From Sipunculus nudus (Eukaryota > Annelida > Sipuncula > Golfingiida > Sipunculidae), in contig CM049320.1 of assembly GCA_026874595.1 (NCBI GenBank), forward strand, positions 23,259,714 through 23,323,713: a stretch of 64,000 nt of DNA. The letters run 5' to 3'. A program made the translations under genes and the position numbers. The notes under the pieces were generated by a model. It worked only from the letters and a program-made list of their open reading frames with translations. It made no database searches and had not been told where the DNA came from. This document shows, one piece after another, positions 11,701 through 26,700 of this stretch (the first letter of the stretch is position 1; each line of letters opens with the position of its first letter).

Positions 11701-14700
11701 ATTAACTTTACAGCAAGTGAGAATTAAAGGTCATTTTGTATCATCACTGTTCTACTTTTTATTTTTTAAGGAAGGAACTGCCAACCTTTTTATAAATGTT
11801 GACTTTTCTATTTCTTAACCTAAGTATGTACATCCACAGAATTCATCTTGGTTTGGAATTTTGTAAGGCCATGTACAGACTAGGCATATTGACTAGCCAT
11901 GTTGGAATACCCAGGATGCATTGCTTGGTTAATTTTTCAGGTTAGCGTAAGAAGGCACAACCAAGGACCCGATCTGGTTTAGACTTGTTGATAATCCAAC
12001 AAAGCCGGTTCCACTGACTGAATGTGTGCTGTGTGAACATAGCCGACCTCGATAGGATCAGTCAGACATCTGAGAATGATCTTAGTCTGTACATGGCCTA
12101 ACAGGGCAGAAGCACTTGCCTCCTATCATTTTATATCCTTGTGTTACCCAGGCCCAATGTCTCCCACACCTGCATGTCTTGGTTGTGTATTCATCCCCAA
12201 TGAATACTGAAATTGCATGACTGGTTATTTGTAGAAACTTTCATATCAGTTAAATTGTCATACACACCAACTCTCTATGTTTCAGGTGTTGGATTAGTTA
12301 ATGTAAAGATACTTGTTTAAAATAGGCATGGGGGGGGGGGGGGAGGGGATATTAATACTGATTATAAGCAATCATAAAATTTAGTCTGAGTATCAAACAA
12401 AATGTCAATATCCATAGAACTCAGTGTGTTAAATGCCATGCTGGGTGAAGCCATTATGTAAATGATTAAAGATGATGTTTTCATCAACTTCTGTGGCCTA
12501 GGGGTATAGCATAAGACTCTAAGTGGGGATACAGTGAGTTTGAATCTCAGTGGAGGCATTGAGATTCTTCACAGTCAGTTCCCACCCAGGCTTCTGCAGG
12601 CTTAATTGGGAGACTGTGCCGAACAGTTGTGTTTCTCTCACAAATGAGTGCACCTAAGTGCTATGACCCACAGGAATGGTACACCAAGCCTGGTTGACAC
12701 CAGGATTATTGTCGCATGTAAAGCCCCTTGTCATATAGTCTGAAATCTTAATGGAATTCTGCAGGTGTACATAGTGCATAGTTAAGCAAGCAAGAAAACC
12801 AGAGGCGGTTACCTCCAACAAAATCTAACCAAATAAGGTAAAGTTTTCTGTTTTGTCTCCAGGTTGATGGATATTTGACGGAACTGTCACAGTACACCAA
12901 GGAAGATGACCAGCAGAGAGTGCTCACAAAAATATCAAAACGGTGAGTTGTAAAAGCTATTATTAGTACATGATCACAGGTGTTTTCATTCACATTAGCT
13001 TAGTTAACCCTTTACTGTTTACAAGCCACTAAAGAGCACTCAAAATGGGTAACTAGAATGCCATGATATGTATAGATTCTTTCAGGACAAAAATATTGCA
13101 TATTATTTCTAAGTTTCAATGATTTTCAATAATCTTCAGCAAACCCTCTTAGTGGGAACTGTTGAAAATTTGATAAAGATACAAAAAAAGCTTGAAAAGA
13201 TATGGCTGTTAGTGTTAATATAAATAGTGTCAGAATTTGTTGGAAATCTAAAATAAATGTAAACAGTAAAGGGTTAATAGTCTTTAATGATATATTGAGA
13301 AAGATATTTATTTGTTGTGTGTTATATAAAATATGAATATATTTTTTTTAATTCAGACTTTAATGCCAGGCTCTCATTACTACTGCAGCAATTTACACAG
13401 GATTATTTTTTTTTATTCTTTCTCAAATGGAATTTTCAACCCATTTGTTGTACTGAGAGTGGTCCTTCAACTTTCTTGTATATCTGAAGGTTAAATGGCT
13501 CAATATTCAAGTTAGAAAAATGTAAATAGGTGCTTTAGCATTTTATAAACTGAGCTTACCTTCCTTTTAATGATTAGAAACAAATTTAGGGTACAGTATT
13601 CCAGGCTGTGAGTTACCACCCTTTAGGCCAAAGAAAAAGATCAGAAATTACTGTTAATTGTTGATCAAGGGATTTGAAAATGGGTTACCATTGCTACATC
13701 TTGCTAGTTTCACGAGAAGTTAATTTGACCAAAGCGTCTGAGTGATAATCAGAGTATTTCCCAAATTATCAAGTACATTGGTGTTAGCTTTCTTTTATTC
13801 AAAATTAAACTTTGAAATAAAGACAATTATTTTATTTAAATATATTATTCACTGATAGTTTTCCATATGAAGTGACCATTTGTCGCTGTATTTGCCTACT
13901 GAAACAGTTGTAGTATCAGTGTATGGTAGGAATGCTACATCGCCATCAACTGCCAACTACAATCGTGACTAACAACAAATGAATGCGTAGTGGTCCATTT
14001 GTTTAGGAAATGGTCTTACAGAGCAGGTGAAATTGTGAATTTGACTTAAATTTGACATTCAATGGTCATATATGTTGTCACAGTACATTTTAACTATAAA
14101 ACTGTACATACGTGGGAAAAACAGCCTTTAACAACATTTGATTCATTGGTTACCTAAACCAGGGGCCACTGTATAGGAAATGTCTAATTAAAAAATATAG
14201 GAATATCTGTATGATTGTTTCAGAATGCACACCTAGTAATAATCCCATTATTTCAGACTAAAGTTTTGGATTAGATTTACCTAAAGTATTCTTGAAAGTC
14301 TATCAGGACCAATTTTGAAAGTCTCAGTATTATGATTCTTTTGTGTTTTCTTTCAGGAGCACAGTCAATGATTTGAAAATGATTGTAAGACTTATTAAAC
14401 ATGACTTGAGAATCAACGCTGGAGCAAAACACATGTAAGTGAATGAAACACAGTGAGATAAGCCTGTGAAACATGTATGTGAATAAAACACAGAGAGATA
14501 GTTTAGTAAAGCACATGTAAGTGAATGAAACACAAAGAGATAGTTCTGTAAAACATGTTTCAAGAGAATAAAAAACATAGTGAGATAGTTCTGTGAAACA
14601 TGTTGAAAGTGAATAAAACACAGTGAGATAGTCATGTGAAACATGTAAGATAACAAAATTCAGTGAGATAGTTTGTAAAGCACATGTAAGTGAATAAAAC

Positions 14701-17700
14701 ACAATTATATAGTTCTGTGAAACATGTAAATTAATAAAACATGGTGAGATAGTTTAGTAATAACATACAAATAAGTGAATAAAACACTTAGATAGTTTTG
14801 TAAAACATGTTTGAGAGAATAAAACGCAGTGAGATAGTTATGTGAAACGTGTAATTTAAAAAAATAAATAAAACATTATGAGTTAGTACTGAAAATGAGG
14901 GTAAGTTTATAAAACACAGTGAGATAGTTAAAACATGTGTAAGTGAATAAAATGCACTTAGACTGTAATGTCTTGGAAACATGAGTAAATTAATAAAACA
15001 AAATAAGATAGTTCTGTTCACACATGTAAGTGAATAAAACACAGAGAGATAGTTCTGTGAAACAAGTGAATATAGAATGGTGAGAAAGCTATATAATACA
15101 TATTAAGTACATAAATCACTGTAAGATCTGTAACATACAAGTGTATGAGGTAGGAGAAAGAGTTCTGTAAAGCACCTGTAAGTACACAAAACACAGTGAG
15201 GTAGTTTTGTAAAATCCTTGAATGATTAAAACAATCACATCAGCAATTATTGATTGCACAAGTATTTGTAATTTCTGATCCCTAAGTACACTTCCCTGAC
15301 TTATTCAGCCTTGAAGGTCTTGACCCAAATGCCTACCCAGCATTCCAAGCATCTCGTGACCTGAAGGATGTCGTAGATCGGGTGCTGGCCAATAGGAAAG
15401 CAGCAGAGGATTCTGGGAAGCCAGGCATGGTTAAGAAGCTCAGTGTGAAGGCCTCACTTATGACTCCAGTACTTCCTATGCTGGTAGGTGGATGAGCTAT
15501 AGTCTGTATCAGTACCCATATCTGCATGTTTTCCAGGATAATTTTTAGGTCAGCTGACTGAAAGTCATCTGAGCTATAGTTATCACTCTTTATCTCTGTG
15601 CCCGTCTATATGTCTTTCTGTCTGTTAACCAAGCACAAATCGTAACTTCAGGACCTGGAATCTTCTAACTTGACATCCAGGGAGGTCCATGATAAATCTC
15701 CTAGGAAACTGATATTAGGTCTCTGTTAACCATATCCTTTGAGCTATCGGACTAGTAAGTACCCCCCCCCCCCAGAATAAAAAAAATTTATGCAGAAGCT
15801 TCAGTATCTGAATAACTAATGGATTGATCACCATGATTTTTTGCATGCATATTGATCATGGAGTATTTCATCAGTTCTGCAGACTGGTGGCACCACCTGT
15901 ATTTTTTCCCAATTTTTACACATTTATTTCTCTATATTCTGGTAGGTCCTTGGTAAATCTGCTTGCATACCAAAAAGCAAATAAGTCAACTGATGGTCAT
16001 GACCCATGGGTCACTTGTTTTAAAAATATCTTTATTCATAAAATAATTCACAAAATGAGGTTGTATACAGTGCATAGTATAATGTGTCAAGTGGCACACT
16101 TCGTGCCTTTCAAAACTTCAATTATATTTAGTGTTGAGGTGTTAAGTGTGTAGCTTTGATAAATAATATAAATGCCCAGTTGTTGCTGTGGCTAATCCAT
16201 AACTTGAAATATAAAAAAACCTTTCCTTCTGATTTGCTCATACCTAGTGTGGGGGGGGGGGGGGGTTGTCTTTGGGGGTAGGGGGTGGTCTGTTCAATCA
16301 TGTCTTCCCCCACATATAATCAGCATTTTATCGTAATCAAATCTAAACTAAAATCTTTGGTGCGTATTATACACAGAGGTGTAATTTCCCAACTATTTTT
16401 GGTGCATTAAACATCATTTGGAAGGCTGTAAGACCACAGATGTCGAGTGATAATAAAGGAATTTTAAGAAAATGAACAGTATTGGTTTAATTTTCAATCA
16501 GATAACATAAAGTTTGATCTTTTTTATAGCTTTCAATTCAAAATACTTAATATATTTATGGCTTGCAATCTGTAAGAACTAATGATATGCCAACTGGAAT
16601 ATGTAAGACTGCACCGCTTGTTGACATTGTTTGATTCCAATTTTAGTTGGTAGGTGGTGCAATATGCACTAGCATTGGGGAACGTAAGGAAAATTGGGAC
16701 TTCATGTGCAGGGAAATGATCCATGACAAACAACATACTTATAAAACAACTTGACCCAAGTGTGGAATACTGGCCTGAATGTGATTGCTTCCTTAGCTTT
16801 AATTAGCTTACTGTTGACCAAGTCATGGTCAGATTGATCTGTTATGCCTAGCTCCAGCATGTGCTCTCTCTACAGGGTCTTGGATATGAATGCCACAGTG
16901 ACACATAGGTGCAGGTGGCGCTCACCGCCGGCACAGCTGTCAGGTGTTCTCAGTGCATGAACCCTGCCATCAAACAATTCCGTTCAGACCTGATTGAGCA
17001 CCCTCCTAACACTTGACAGCTTAAGGAAAATAGACTATTCGATATGATTTCAGTTGTAACGATCTGATAATTGTGCTAGATTTCAGAAACTTTGGTTAGA
17101 TGTCCCGACTTTCTTTCTCAAAAGTTCACCGCCATGGAACCAGTAAATTTTCCATGACTGTAGGAAAAACAATATATGTTATCCAGGATTTGGCAAGGAA
17201 AAGGATGATATTATCTAGGGTAATTGGTTTTTCCATCATAATTGTGGCTCTTAATCGGGTGGGGATTATCCACAGTAGGGGATTATCATTGGTGAAAGAC
17301 AGTATGCTTAAAGCCAACTACAGACAGATTAACAAACAAACTGGAAAATCATAAGTGATAATTTTACCTTTAGATAATCTGCTCCTAAGATATAATGGGA
17401 ATTGTATATTTCCAGGCTGAAGCCTGCAAGTCCGTTGAACAAGCAATGAAGAAATGTCCAAACGGAATGTACGCTGAGATCAAGTATGATGGAGAGCGAG
17501 TACAGGTTCACAAGAGGGGTGACCATTTTGAATACTACAGCCGCAGTCTGAAACCAGTACTGCCTCACAAGGTATGATTCCAAATGGTAATCTGATACAG
17601 TAAACAGTAGTGTTTTGCCAATTAATCTATTGCATCAATGATTGGTCGTTTTCTTTCAATATCAATTAAATTGGTTGTATCTTTATATAATAAAAAATTA

Positions 17701-20700
17701 TTATAGTTCTTTCAGAAGATAAGGAAGGCAAAACACAAAGAAGCCAACAGCAGTATGAGGTCTCTGATTCACAAAGGTTTTATCATGAGTTTAAAACCCT
17801 CTCAAACAAAAAGACAACCTCGTTATACTAGGGGTAGATATATACAGGGGTAGCCGTACTATATTTTACAATATGACAGCACCCTTGACATATGAACAGT
17901 AAAATGTTCATCTTTCAAAGACTGAAAATTTTCATTAGTACTTAAAAAAGATTAAAAAAGGTAAGGATTTGCACCACACATTACAAAAAAATATCCCCTT
18001 GAAATCAGAAGCATATATTGTGCCCACTAATAACAATGTTGGAACTTTATGCTAAATCTTTAGGTTCCAGATGGGTATTTCATGCAGATATTGCCTGACA
18101 CCAGTCATGAATTATAACCATGTTTGCACATACAGTTATTCACCCTTCTGCCAGAGGTCATTCTGCTCAAAACGAACCTCTTCCTGTTAGACAGTGTAAG
18201 ATGGTTGAGACTACTTGTCTCAGCTGTCAAACTTTAAAATCAAGATTTGTTACATGTCAAGAAAACACACTTTCTGTTTATGTTTCACATGTGCATGCTT
18301 ACAATATATTTCTTATTCCATGATGTTCATACCACCAAAACACCAATGTTTATGTAATTTTATTTTACTTAGAAATAATTCTTATCCAGTGTACTAAAAT
18401 GGACTACATTATCCTCTTCACTACGTTTATATCTACATCATCTGTGCAATGTGGGGTTCTGTTCACACTTGGTTCTGCTCAGTGTGACAGTTATTGAGAA
18501 TGTTCAGGAGCTAAATTATGGCTTTTCTTTCACATTATCAGTTCAGTTTTGCTTTATACAAATGTTTCCCAGCAAAACCATCCCAGCACACGGTTTCATT
18601 TCCTCGCAAATGGCTGTTTAACATCATGTTAAACATTATTGGTAATCACAATCTGTTTACCATAACAAGGCTAAGTGATCAGAGGTCCGATTAAGAGGGG
18701 CAACACGCTGTGTTTCAGCCAGCAGAAACATGTATTAAATTTTTTGGGCCAAGTCAGACCAGGCATCTCCTGATTGACAGGTTTTGGCCCTACGTGCGTT
18801 GTTTATGTTGACACCTTTCATCGCACCTGGTCCACTGTTTTTAACATATGTTTACAGGAGAAAGCAAACGGTTTCAGGGCAATATTTTGGCAGGTACATA
18901 TTTATTTTACAGGGAAGAAGCTATTTTTCATGTTAACTCAACATGCTTTATAGGTGATTGGGCCCCTTTTATTCTTACAGGTGTCACATTTCAAAGATTA
19001 CATTCCCAAGGCATTCCCCCATGGGAAGGATCTGATCCTGGACAGCGAGGTTCTTCTGATTGACACCAGCACCGGGTCACCTCTCCCTTTTGGCTCCCTG
19101 GGCATACACAAGGTTAGTACAGACAAACAGTCAGTTTTATGGTTAGCAAAGCTTCAACAGTGTCTAGGGTGGTATCCACATCTATCAACATCTTCATCAC
19201 AGATTTGCACCTAAATCGGTTTATAATAATCTGGTGTTTGGCAAAATTTAATGCGTGATGAGGTTATCATTAAAAGTTACACCCGAACTTTATATGATTA
19301 TATTTGTTTACAGCCTATATTTTTCATTCAGTATTGTTAAGTTTATAATGAAACACTTTTCAAAAGTGTAACAATGTCAGTTTTTACATTGTATTTTATT
19401 CTGCATCTGTCATTCATTTCATGCCTGAAAGGTCAAAATCTGCCTCGATTCCAACACATGCAGTTTTGAATGCCACCAGCATTTGGGCTGTCTTACTTAA
19501 AACGTAAGACAGAGTCACTGCATTTGATCATTTTTGCCAGAAAGTGTATCCCAGTAAGTAATCACATTTAATTACCTCTGCCAACAGGGGTCAGGCCTTT
19601 CAAATCAGTCTCTTTAAAAAAAGGTCACTCTTTTTGGAGGATTGACTGAAAATGACGCTTATTACTCTTTTGTCACACTTTTTTAGCCTTCAGCCCTTAG
19701 GCTGATGGGCTATTGTCGTCACCCAAGCTGTCTGTCCGTCCGTCCGTCCATAAGGCGTCCGTTAACTTTTACCTTGTGAGCGGGATATCTTGTAAAGGGA
19801 TTCACCGTCAGAATTTTATTTCCTCGGTAAAGATGTATATCGACAAAATCTCGGTCAAGTTCAAAGATGGGTGACCTTGACCTATTTTTCTACATTTTAG
19901 AGCTGATTATAGAAAAACACTTAGATGCTTATTACTCAGGAACCATTTGGTGGATTTTCACAAAACTTACTATGATTATTGGGACTGTTAGTCTGTACCT
20001 GCTACACAAGTTTGGTGGCGCCACCTACAATTTCTGATTTTAAATGAATTTTTATCGGATTTTTCAACTTTGGGCTTGTGAGCGGGATATCTCGAATAGG
20101 ATTCACAGTAAGAATTTTATTTTTTCGGTGAAGATGTATATTGACAAAATCTCAGTCAAGTTTGAAGATGGGTGACCTTGACCTATTTTTCTACATTTTA
20201 GAGCTGATTATAGAAAAAAACATTTAGAAGCTTATTTCTCAGGAACCATTGGATGGATTTTCACAATACTTACTATGATCATAGGGACTGGTGGTCTGTA
20301 ACTGCTGTACAAGTTTGGGGGCGCCACCTGCAATTTCTGATTTTTTATTGAATTTTTCTTGGATTTTTCAACTTTTGCCTTGTGAGCGGGATATCTCTAA
20401 AAGGATTCACAATAGGAATTTTATTTCTTTGGTGAAGATGTATATCAACAAAAATCTCGTTCATGTTCGAAGATGGGTGACCTTGACCTACTTTTCAAGG
20501 TCACAGAGCTTATAATAGAATAAAACTTAGAAGCTTATTTTTCAGGAAGCATTTGGTGGATTGTTATGAATCATGGTACATACCTCTCCATTTTAAATTT
20601 ATAACTGAGACATGTACAGATATACAACCATGTGAGAACAGATATTTAGTACTTGTTACTGTTACCACCTGTAAACACTGTTCTTTTGGCTGAGGGCTTT

Positions 20701-23700
20701 TGTCAGCTTCTGCTGATATTCTAGTTTTAGCAGCACTCCTTTTTTATTCTTTTTTTTTCAGTGAGAAAAAATTGATATATAAAAATTTCTCTCTTGCTTC
20801 AGCAGCCCAGTTAGAACAAGAATAGGATATTTTGTAATTTTTCATGTTATAATGTCCAGCATGTGTCACAATGTGTGGAAAATGCCCTTATCTTCATGAT
20901 GGGGGATGTGGAATGAATGTTTTGGACTTTTAGAGTTATATATATATATACATATACATAGTTTGTGAGCACATCTTTATTCATTTTGTGATAAAAAATG
21001 ATGAATTGACACTTATTTTACTCTTTTCAGCTCAGCTGACTATAAGTCATCTGAGCTATAGTCGTGGTCCATTGTCTGTCATCCGTCCAGATGTCCGTCC
21101 GTAAGACTGGCACGTTTCGACACCATTGGACCTACGAATCGGCATACAGTTAGATGTCCCCAAAAATCTCCTACCATGCCGAAAATTGGGTCAATAGGAC
21201 TTAGTTCCTTCGAGATATTAAGGAAAATCCTCAATTTTTTATAAGAAATCTATTTTCACACTTCAGGACTGCCTAATATCAAAACCACTCATCTGGTTTT
21301 CTTCATATATATCATAAATAGTCCTCTATATAGTTCCTATGTACATGCCAGAAATTAAGTCAGTATTATTTAATTTTAAAAACTTATGGGCCCAAACATA
21401 ATGGACTTTTTAAAAAAATCAGGAAAGATATTTGGTCACTTAAGACCAAATGATTGGAAGGTGGGACTTTTTTCCAGTAATACAACTTTGATTAATCAAA
21501 ATTTAACTGTATACCAAAAATAAGATCAAAATCTGTTAAATTTTATTAAATATTGGCAAAAATATAAAATTGGTACCTTAAATTTTGCCCAAGTTTTACT
21601 ATGACACGTTTTTTTCCTGTAATTGCTGTGGATTTAATTTTCAAAGCATGTTTTTGTTAGCATTTCAACTGTTAACATCAAAAATTTGAAACCAGTTGAT
21701 CAAAATCTGTAGATTTTATTCAAGTTTTCAAGCACCTTGTCACATATTGTTTACATCAAGCTAGTGTTATGCAGTTTGCTAGAGCTCAGCTCCCCAGCTT
21801 CAGCTCTAAGTTCCTTAAATTTGGCATACAGTTAGATGTCTCCAAAATCCCCTACCATGCCAAGAATTTGGTCACTACGACTTAATTTCTTTGAGATATT
21901 AATGAAAAACTTCATTTTTCCATTAAAAACCCATTGTTTCACTTTAAGACTGCCTAATATCAAAACCACTGATCTGACTTCGATCATATATCATATATAT
22001 ATTTTTCTATACATTCGCTATGCACTTGCCAGAAATGATGTCAGTATTGCGTAATTGTTTTAAGTTATGGGCCCAAACATAATGCACTTTTTAAAAAATC
22101 AAGAAATATATTTACTCCCTTAACAAGAGGATTGCTGAAGCTAGAGATTTTTTTGTCAGGGATGTAACATTATTTAATCAAGAATCAATTGAAAACCCAA
22201 AATTTGTTCTGAATTTTTCAAATTTTATAAGTATTTAGTATAATAAAATTAGTACCTTAAATTTTGCCCAAATTTGACCATGGCATGTTTGTTTCCTGAG
22301 AGTACTGTTGATATTATTTTCATAATATGTACTCATAAGGATTTCATCTTTGTAGTTTAGAAAGCTGAAAGAAATTGGCCAAATACTGTAGCTTTTATTA
22401 ATGTTTTTATGAGACCATGTCAGACCCAGGCTCTACCCAGCCCCTCTTCAGTCACCTGTATGTTGACCTTGTTGACCTTTCATCAAATTATGCACGCTTG
22501 AGGCCAGGCATACACTGCGGCAGCCAGGCAGCTAATGCCCAGCCACAGTTGATCCAGGTGTCCAACCCAACTCATCTAGTAGTTGTTTTGAAAAACAACA
22601 TAACAATAAACAATAAATTAATAAATTTTTATTGGTTTTTAATAACAAATTAAAGAAAAATTAATAGAAAAGGAATTTGTTAGTTGATAAGTATCAGAAA
22701 ATTAACTTGCAGTTACTGATGATGTAAGAATCTTGTATGGATGGATTGATTCAATGTCAATGTTATTCCAAATAACACCATGCAGTCACCTTTGGTATTT
22801 TCAGTTAAATTTTAATGATAAAAAAATAAATCATATTATTCATTACTAATCATTAGGGATCATATGAAGGAAATTAATGATAGACAAAGATGCAGTTGAT
22901 AATATTAATCTAGATTCCTACTGTGTCTAGTGTGTAGATTGATGTGAAAGTAGTCCAAAGTGAATATATTGCATTTACTTTTTTTTTAATATAAATAAAA
23001 GCCATAAAAGCAGTTACTTATGATCATTTTTTAAATTTGTGAATTTTGTATATTCTGGATTCTCAACATCATTGTTTGGCTAAAACTGAATAAATACTAG
23101 ACATGGTGCGAATGCTTTGAAAATGTATTTGAATACGAATATGAAAATTTTATTGCATAAGAATGGGAATTCAGGTAAAAATGTAAGTATTTGAATACCA
23201 GTGCAGATACTTTCAAAATGTATTCATGAATGCATTCATGAATATATTCTATAATATTATTTTAATAATCATTTCAATTATATTTAATTTAAAAAATCAT
23301 ATGATTTTCTTATTATTTTTTTCAATGAAAATTATATTGGCACAATATTTGTTATTAAATTTTAATAAATAGTTAAACTCTTTTATTATATGTGCTGCTT
23401 ATAAGTTATATGGCTAAGTCAAAATCTGTGTGACAATAGCACTCCATTTCTTAATAAAATAAATGAAATCAATCCTCTTCCCTGTCTCCAAAGATACTAT
23501 CAAAATCATACATAAGCTAAACACCAACAACTCATAATAAAGCTTATATTTATTACCACACAAAACCAGCATGTGCCTCATTCCCATATCATATTTTTTA
23601 TCATATATAACAGCTGAGCGCCATGACTCATTGGTCCCTTGTTTCACTCCTTATTTCAAAGAGGGCTACTCTTTGAGGGCAATTTAGAGGGTAATTAAGA

Positions 23701-26700
23701 TTTGGCAGGCCTGGATTATTTCTTGCTGGCATTGGTTAGTTTGTCTGTTTGTCTTTTAGCAGTGTTACTCAAAAAGTTCGATTTTAATGAAATATTCAGA
23801 ACAGCTCGGCAGTCATACAAGGAACAATAGCTTTTACTTTTTTGGGTGATCTGGATCACAATCTGGATCCAGGAATTTTTTTAGAGAAAATGCTGCATTT
23901 CTGACAATGCCATATGGGGGTAATGAGCTGCCTTGGCGGAGGTCTGCAATCTTTGAGTGCAGATTTCTAGTTTTGTTAAATTATATGTATATTTAAATAT
24001 TTCAGAAACAAGCGTTCAGAGATGCAAATGTCTGTCTCTTCATCTTTGACTGTATCCATTACAATGGAGAGAACCTAATGGATAGGTAAGTGCACCACAG
24101 GTGCAATTTCTCTGATTTACAGAACTTGCAAGTCTGTTTATAACCTGGAGCCCTGTATTACTCAGTGGAGAAACCATCATTTAAGTCCAGTGATAGCTAC
24201 AAATTTTTGTTTCCATGTAAGACTGTGGTCCTTTAAGCATTGAACCTTACAGTATTTGTTTCATTTTGTGTGATCTCAGATCTGTCCAACCCGTTATTGC
24301 TGCTTGGTGTGTCTTCCCTGTAGAGCTATGATGCTTACAATATCCATCAACTTTTAAGACTTTTTGACTTGTAGGTTAACAGATCCTAACAATATTCATC
24401 TATTTATGTGATCTCTAACCTGTATATCTACTGATCCTCATAATATTCATCTACATATGTCACCTTTGACTTGTAGGTCTACAGATCCTTACACTGTTGT
24501 TCTGTTTTTGTAGACCTATCAAAGAGAGGAGGAAGATCCTTCACGAGAACATGACAGAGATCCCTAACAGGATCCTGTTCTCAGAGATGCAGCACATCAC
24601 GGTGAGTATTGCATTCTGTATTAATAGTACCACCACTAGAGATAAGACAGAAAATATTGCAATACTCTGCTCACATAATGATACAAGATATGTTACGTTT
24701 AAGGTATATCATGGTTTAGATTCTAAATCTGTGTTTAACCTTGTCCATAGTAAGATAAAAAATTAATTCTCACTAATAACTCGAGATAATATTTAATATA
24801 ATCCTCCTTGTTTCTTACTTACCAGACCCAAACACTCCGTGTCAAGCACTGCCAATAGATGTCACTAGTACGATAGGAAAGGTTTATTTAAGACAAATAT
24901 ATCTAAAAAATAATTTTAGGTGTGTGGTCTATAATTACTGTTGTGAAATCTCTTATTATTTACAGGCTTTGTTTTGGATTTAAAATAAATCAGAGATCTC
25001 CACCTGCCAATTATCTATTGAACATATTACCGTAGATCCGCGTTTTGCCGCCGCACGTCGTCTAATGGCCGCACCCCATGTTCGTAAAATATCTGGAAGG
25101 CTCCTTCACTAGAGTAAAAATTCCCTAAACCTTACTTAATGGCCGCACCACATTCTCACACCGTTCCATTGCCGAGTGGTGTAGGGGGAACACAACGAAA
25201 ACGTGCTTTTCTTAAACGCTAGGCTGCAGCTAGGAACACTGCGGTATGCTGATATGCGGTCAGGCATAACAGTTTTGGGAAACAGTTGCAACTGTGTATT
25301 TTGCTTTGCTTTGCTAATAAATTAATTAAATTAATTGGTTTAACAGCCTGATCTACCCGATTAGAATAAATGACTCATCTAAGACGAATCCTAGTAGGGC
25401 CATGAAATTAATTTGACACATCATTGAATGTCAGAGAATCTTCAACTTGGCTAATTAAAGTTCAATGAGACATCAAAGCATTGTATGGCACGACGGTTAT
25501 TTAAATATTATTTAGACATTATACATCATTGGTCATTTAACAACAAAACATTTAAATAAACGACACCCGCGTCGGTGATCATATTGCCAGAAGACCTCGG
25601 GTTGTGCTGATCATAATATATGCAAAATGGTGTCCGAACCGTCAACCGGCAAAACATACCACATAAAATGATTACGGAACTAGCGGGCCTTGGGGTACCT
25701 TGCGCCTTTACCCTGGCTAATTAAACTTCAATGGGACATCAAAGCCAACGGTACTCTTTGTGATGACTTTTATTTACACTCTGTACAACGTCGGTCAACC
25801 TTGACAAAAACTTTGAATAAACAAATCCCGCGTCGATGTTCAGACAGCCTGTACGCGTACTCCCTGGGTCCTGCTGATCATAATATATGCACACTGGTGC
25901 CCGAACCGTCTGCTAGCATTACGTGCCATATTTAAGGATTACGGAACTAGCTGGTGAGGATATGACCATGAGCGCCATCTATTGACAATGTGATGAACGA
26001 AGAAGTATCTGAACGTGAACGCAGGTTTAATTGCCGAAGAACGTACGGTCTTTGATTATCTTTTGTTTTACAGTTTATTTTAAAAGAAATGATATGCACA
26101 AGAAATATCTTAAAATAATGTTTTACCGGTATTGCAGCCATACTCAAATATAGGTACAACCGTTAGTCTGGTTAGTGTGCATAATTTGGCGAGTGAATAT
26201 CGATCTTTTATCACTCATTGCGTGAAAATGGCCGTGGTTTAAAACTGACTCAGAAAAGTTTTATAATACATATGAGAATGATTAAAATATCAATATTACA
26301 TTTAATAAAATTAACAATGAATAAAATTAATATACAAATATGCAGTATCATAAAATATATACATTCTCAGTGTTCACTTCCTCCTTCCTCAGCCTATTAT
26401 CGCCCATTGCGCCTCGGCGGGCCGTCGAGTCTCATGTACATCTTTGAATTTAGCTTAACCTGCGTTTAATAGCCGCATCCCTTGTCGAGAAATATTAGTC
26501 AGGATTTTTAGCTGCAAGTCTTATTTTATGGCCGCGGCGGCAAAACGCGGATCTACGGTAGTTAACATTCATACATGGAGTCAGCACAGGAGGCAGGGAA
26601 GAAAAATCTAATGTGTTCTGCTGTTTTCAATTTCTACAGAAACCCAGTGACCTGAAAAGTTTGATGATGAAAGTTTTCCGTGAGGGACTTGAAGGTCTAG

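Larger units (their letters stand above)
19590..23710 (+). repeat. Old repeat (family 5) split by two later insertions
   Basis: The pieces 19590-19684, 20726-21028 and 23643-23710 together match the uninterrupted copy at 41781-42218 (CAGGCCT-TCAAATCA, TGTGTGGAAAATGCCCTTAT, TTTGTGATAAAAAATG, TTATTTCAAAG). The gaps are exactly the family 2 element and a family 1 element. A third, partial copy lies at 51015-51200. Confidence 0.65.

Noticed and set aside
14277-15042. Frames of 84-141 codons on the - strand with repeated FYSLTC-like units
   Set aside because: They are the reverse side of the intron 7 minisatellite.
14423-15215. Possible CRISPR-like array
   Set aside because: The units are contiguous and degenerate with no unique spacers, and the context is an animal intron.
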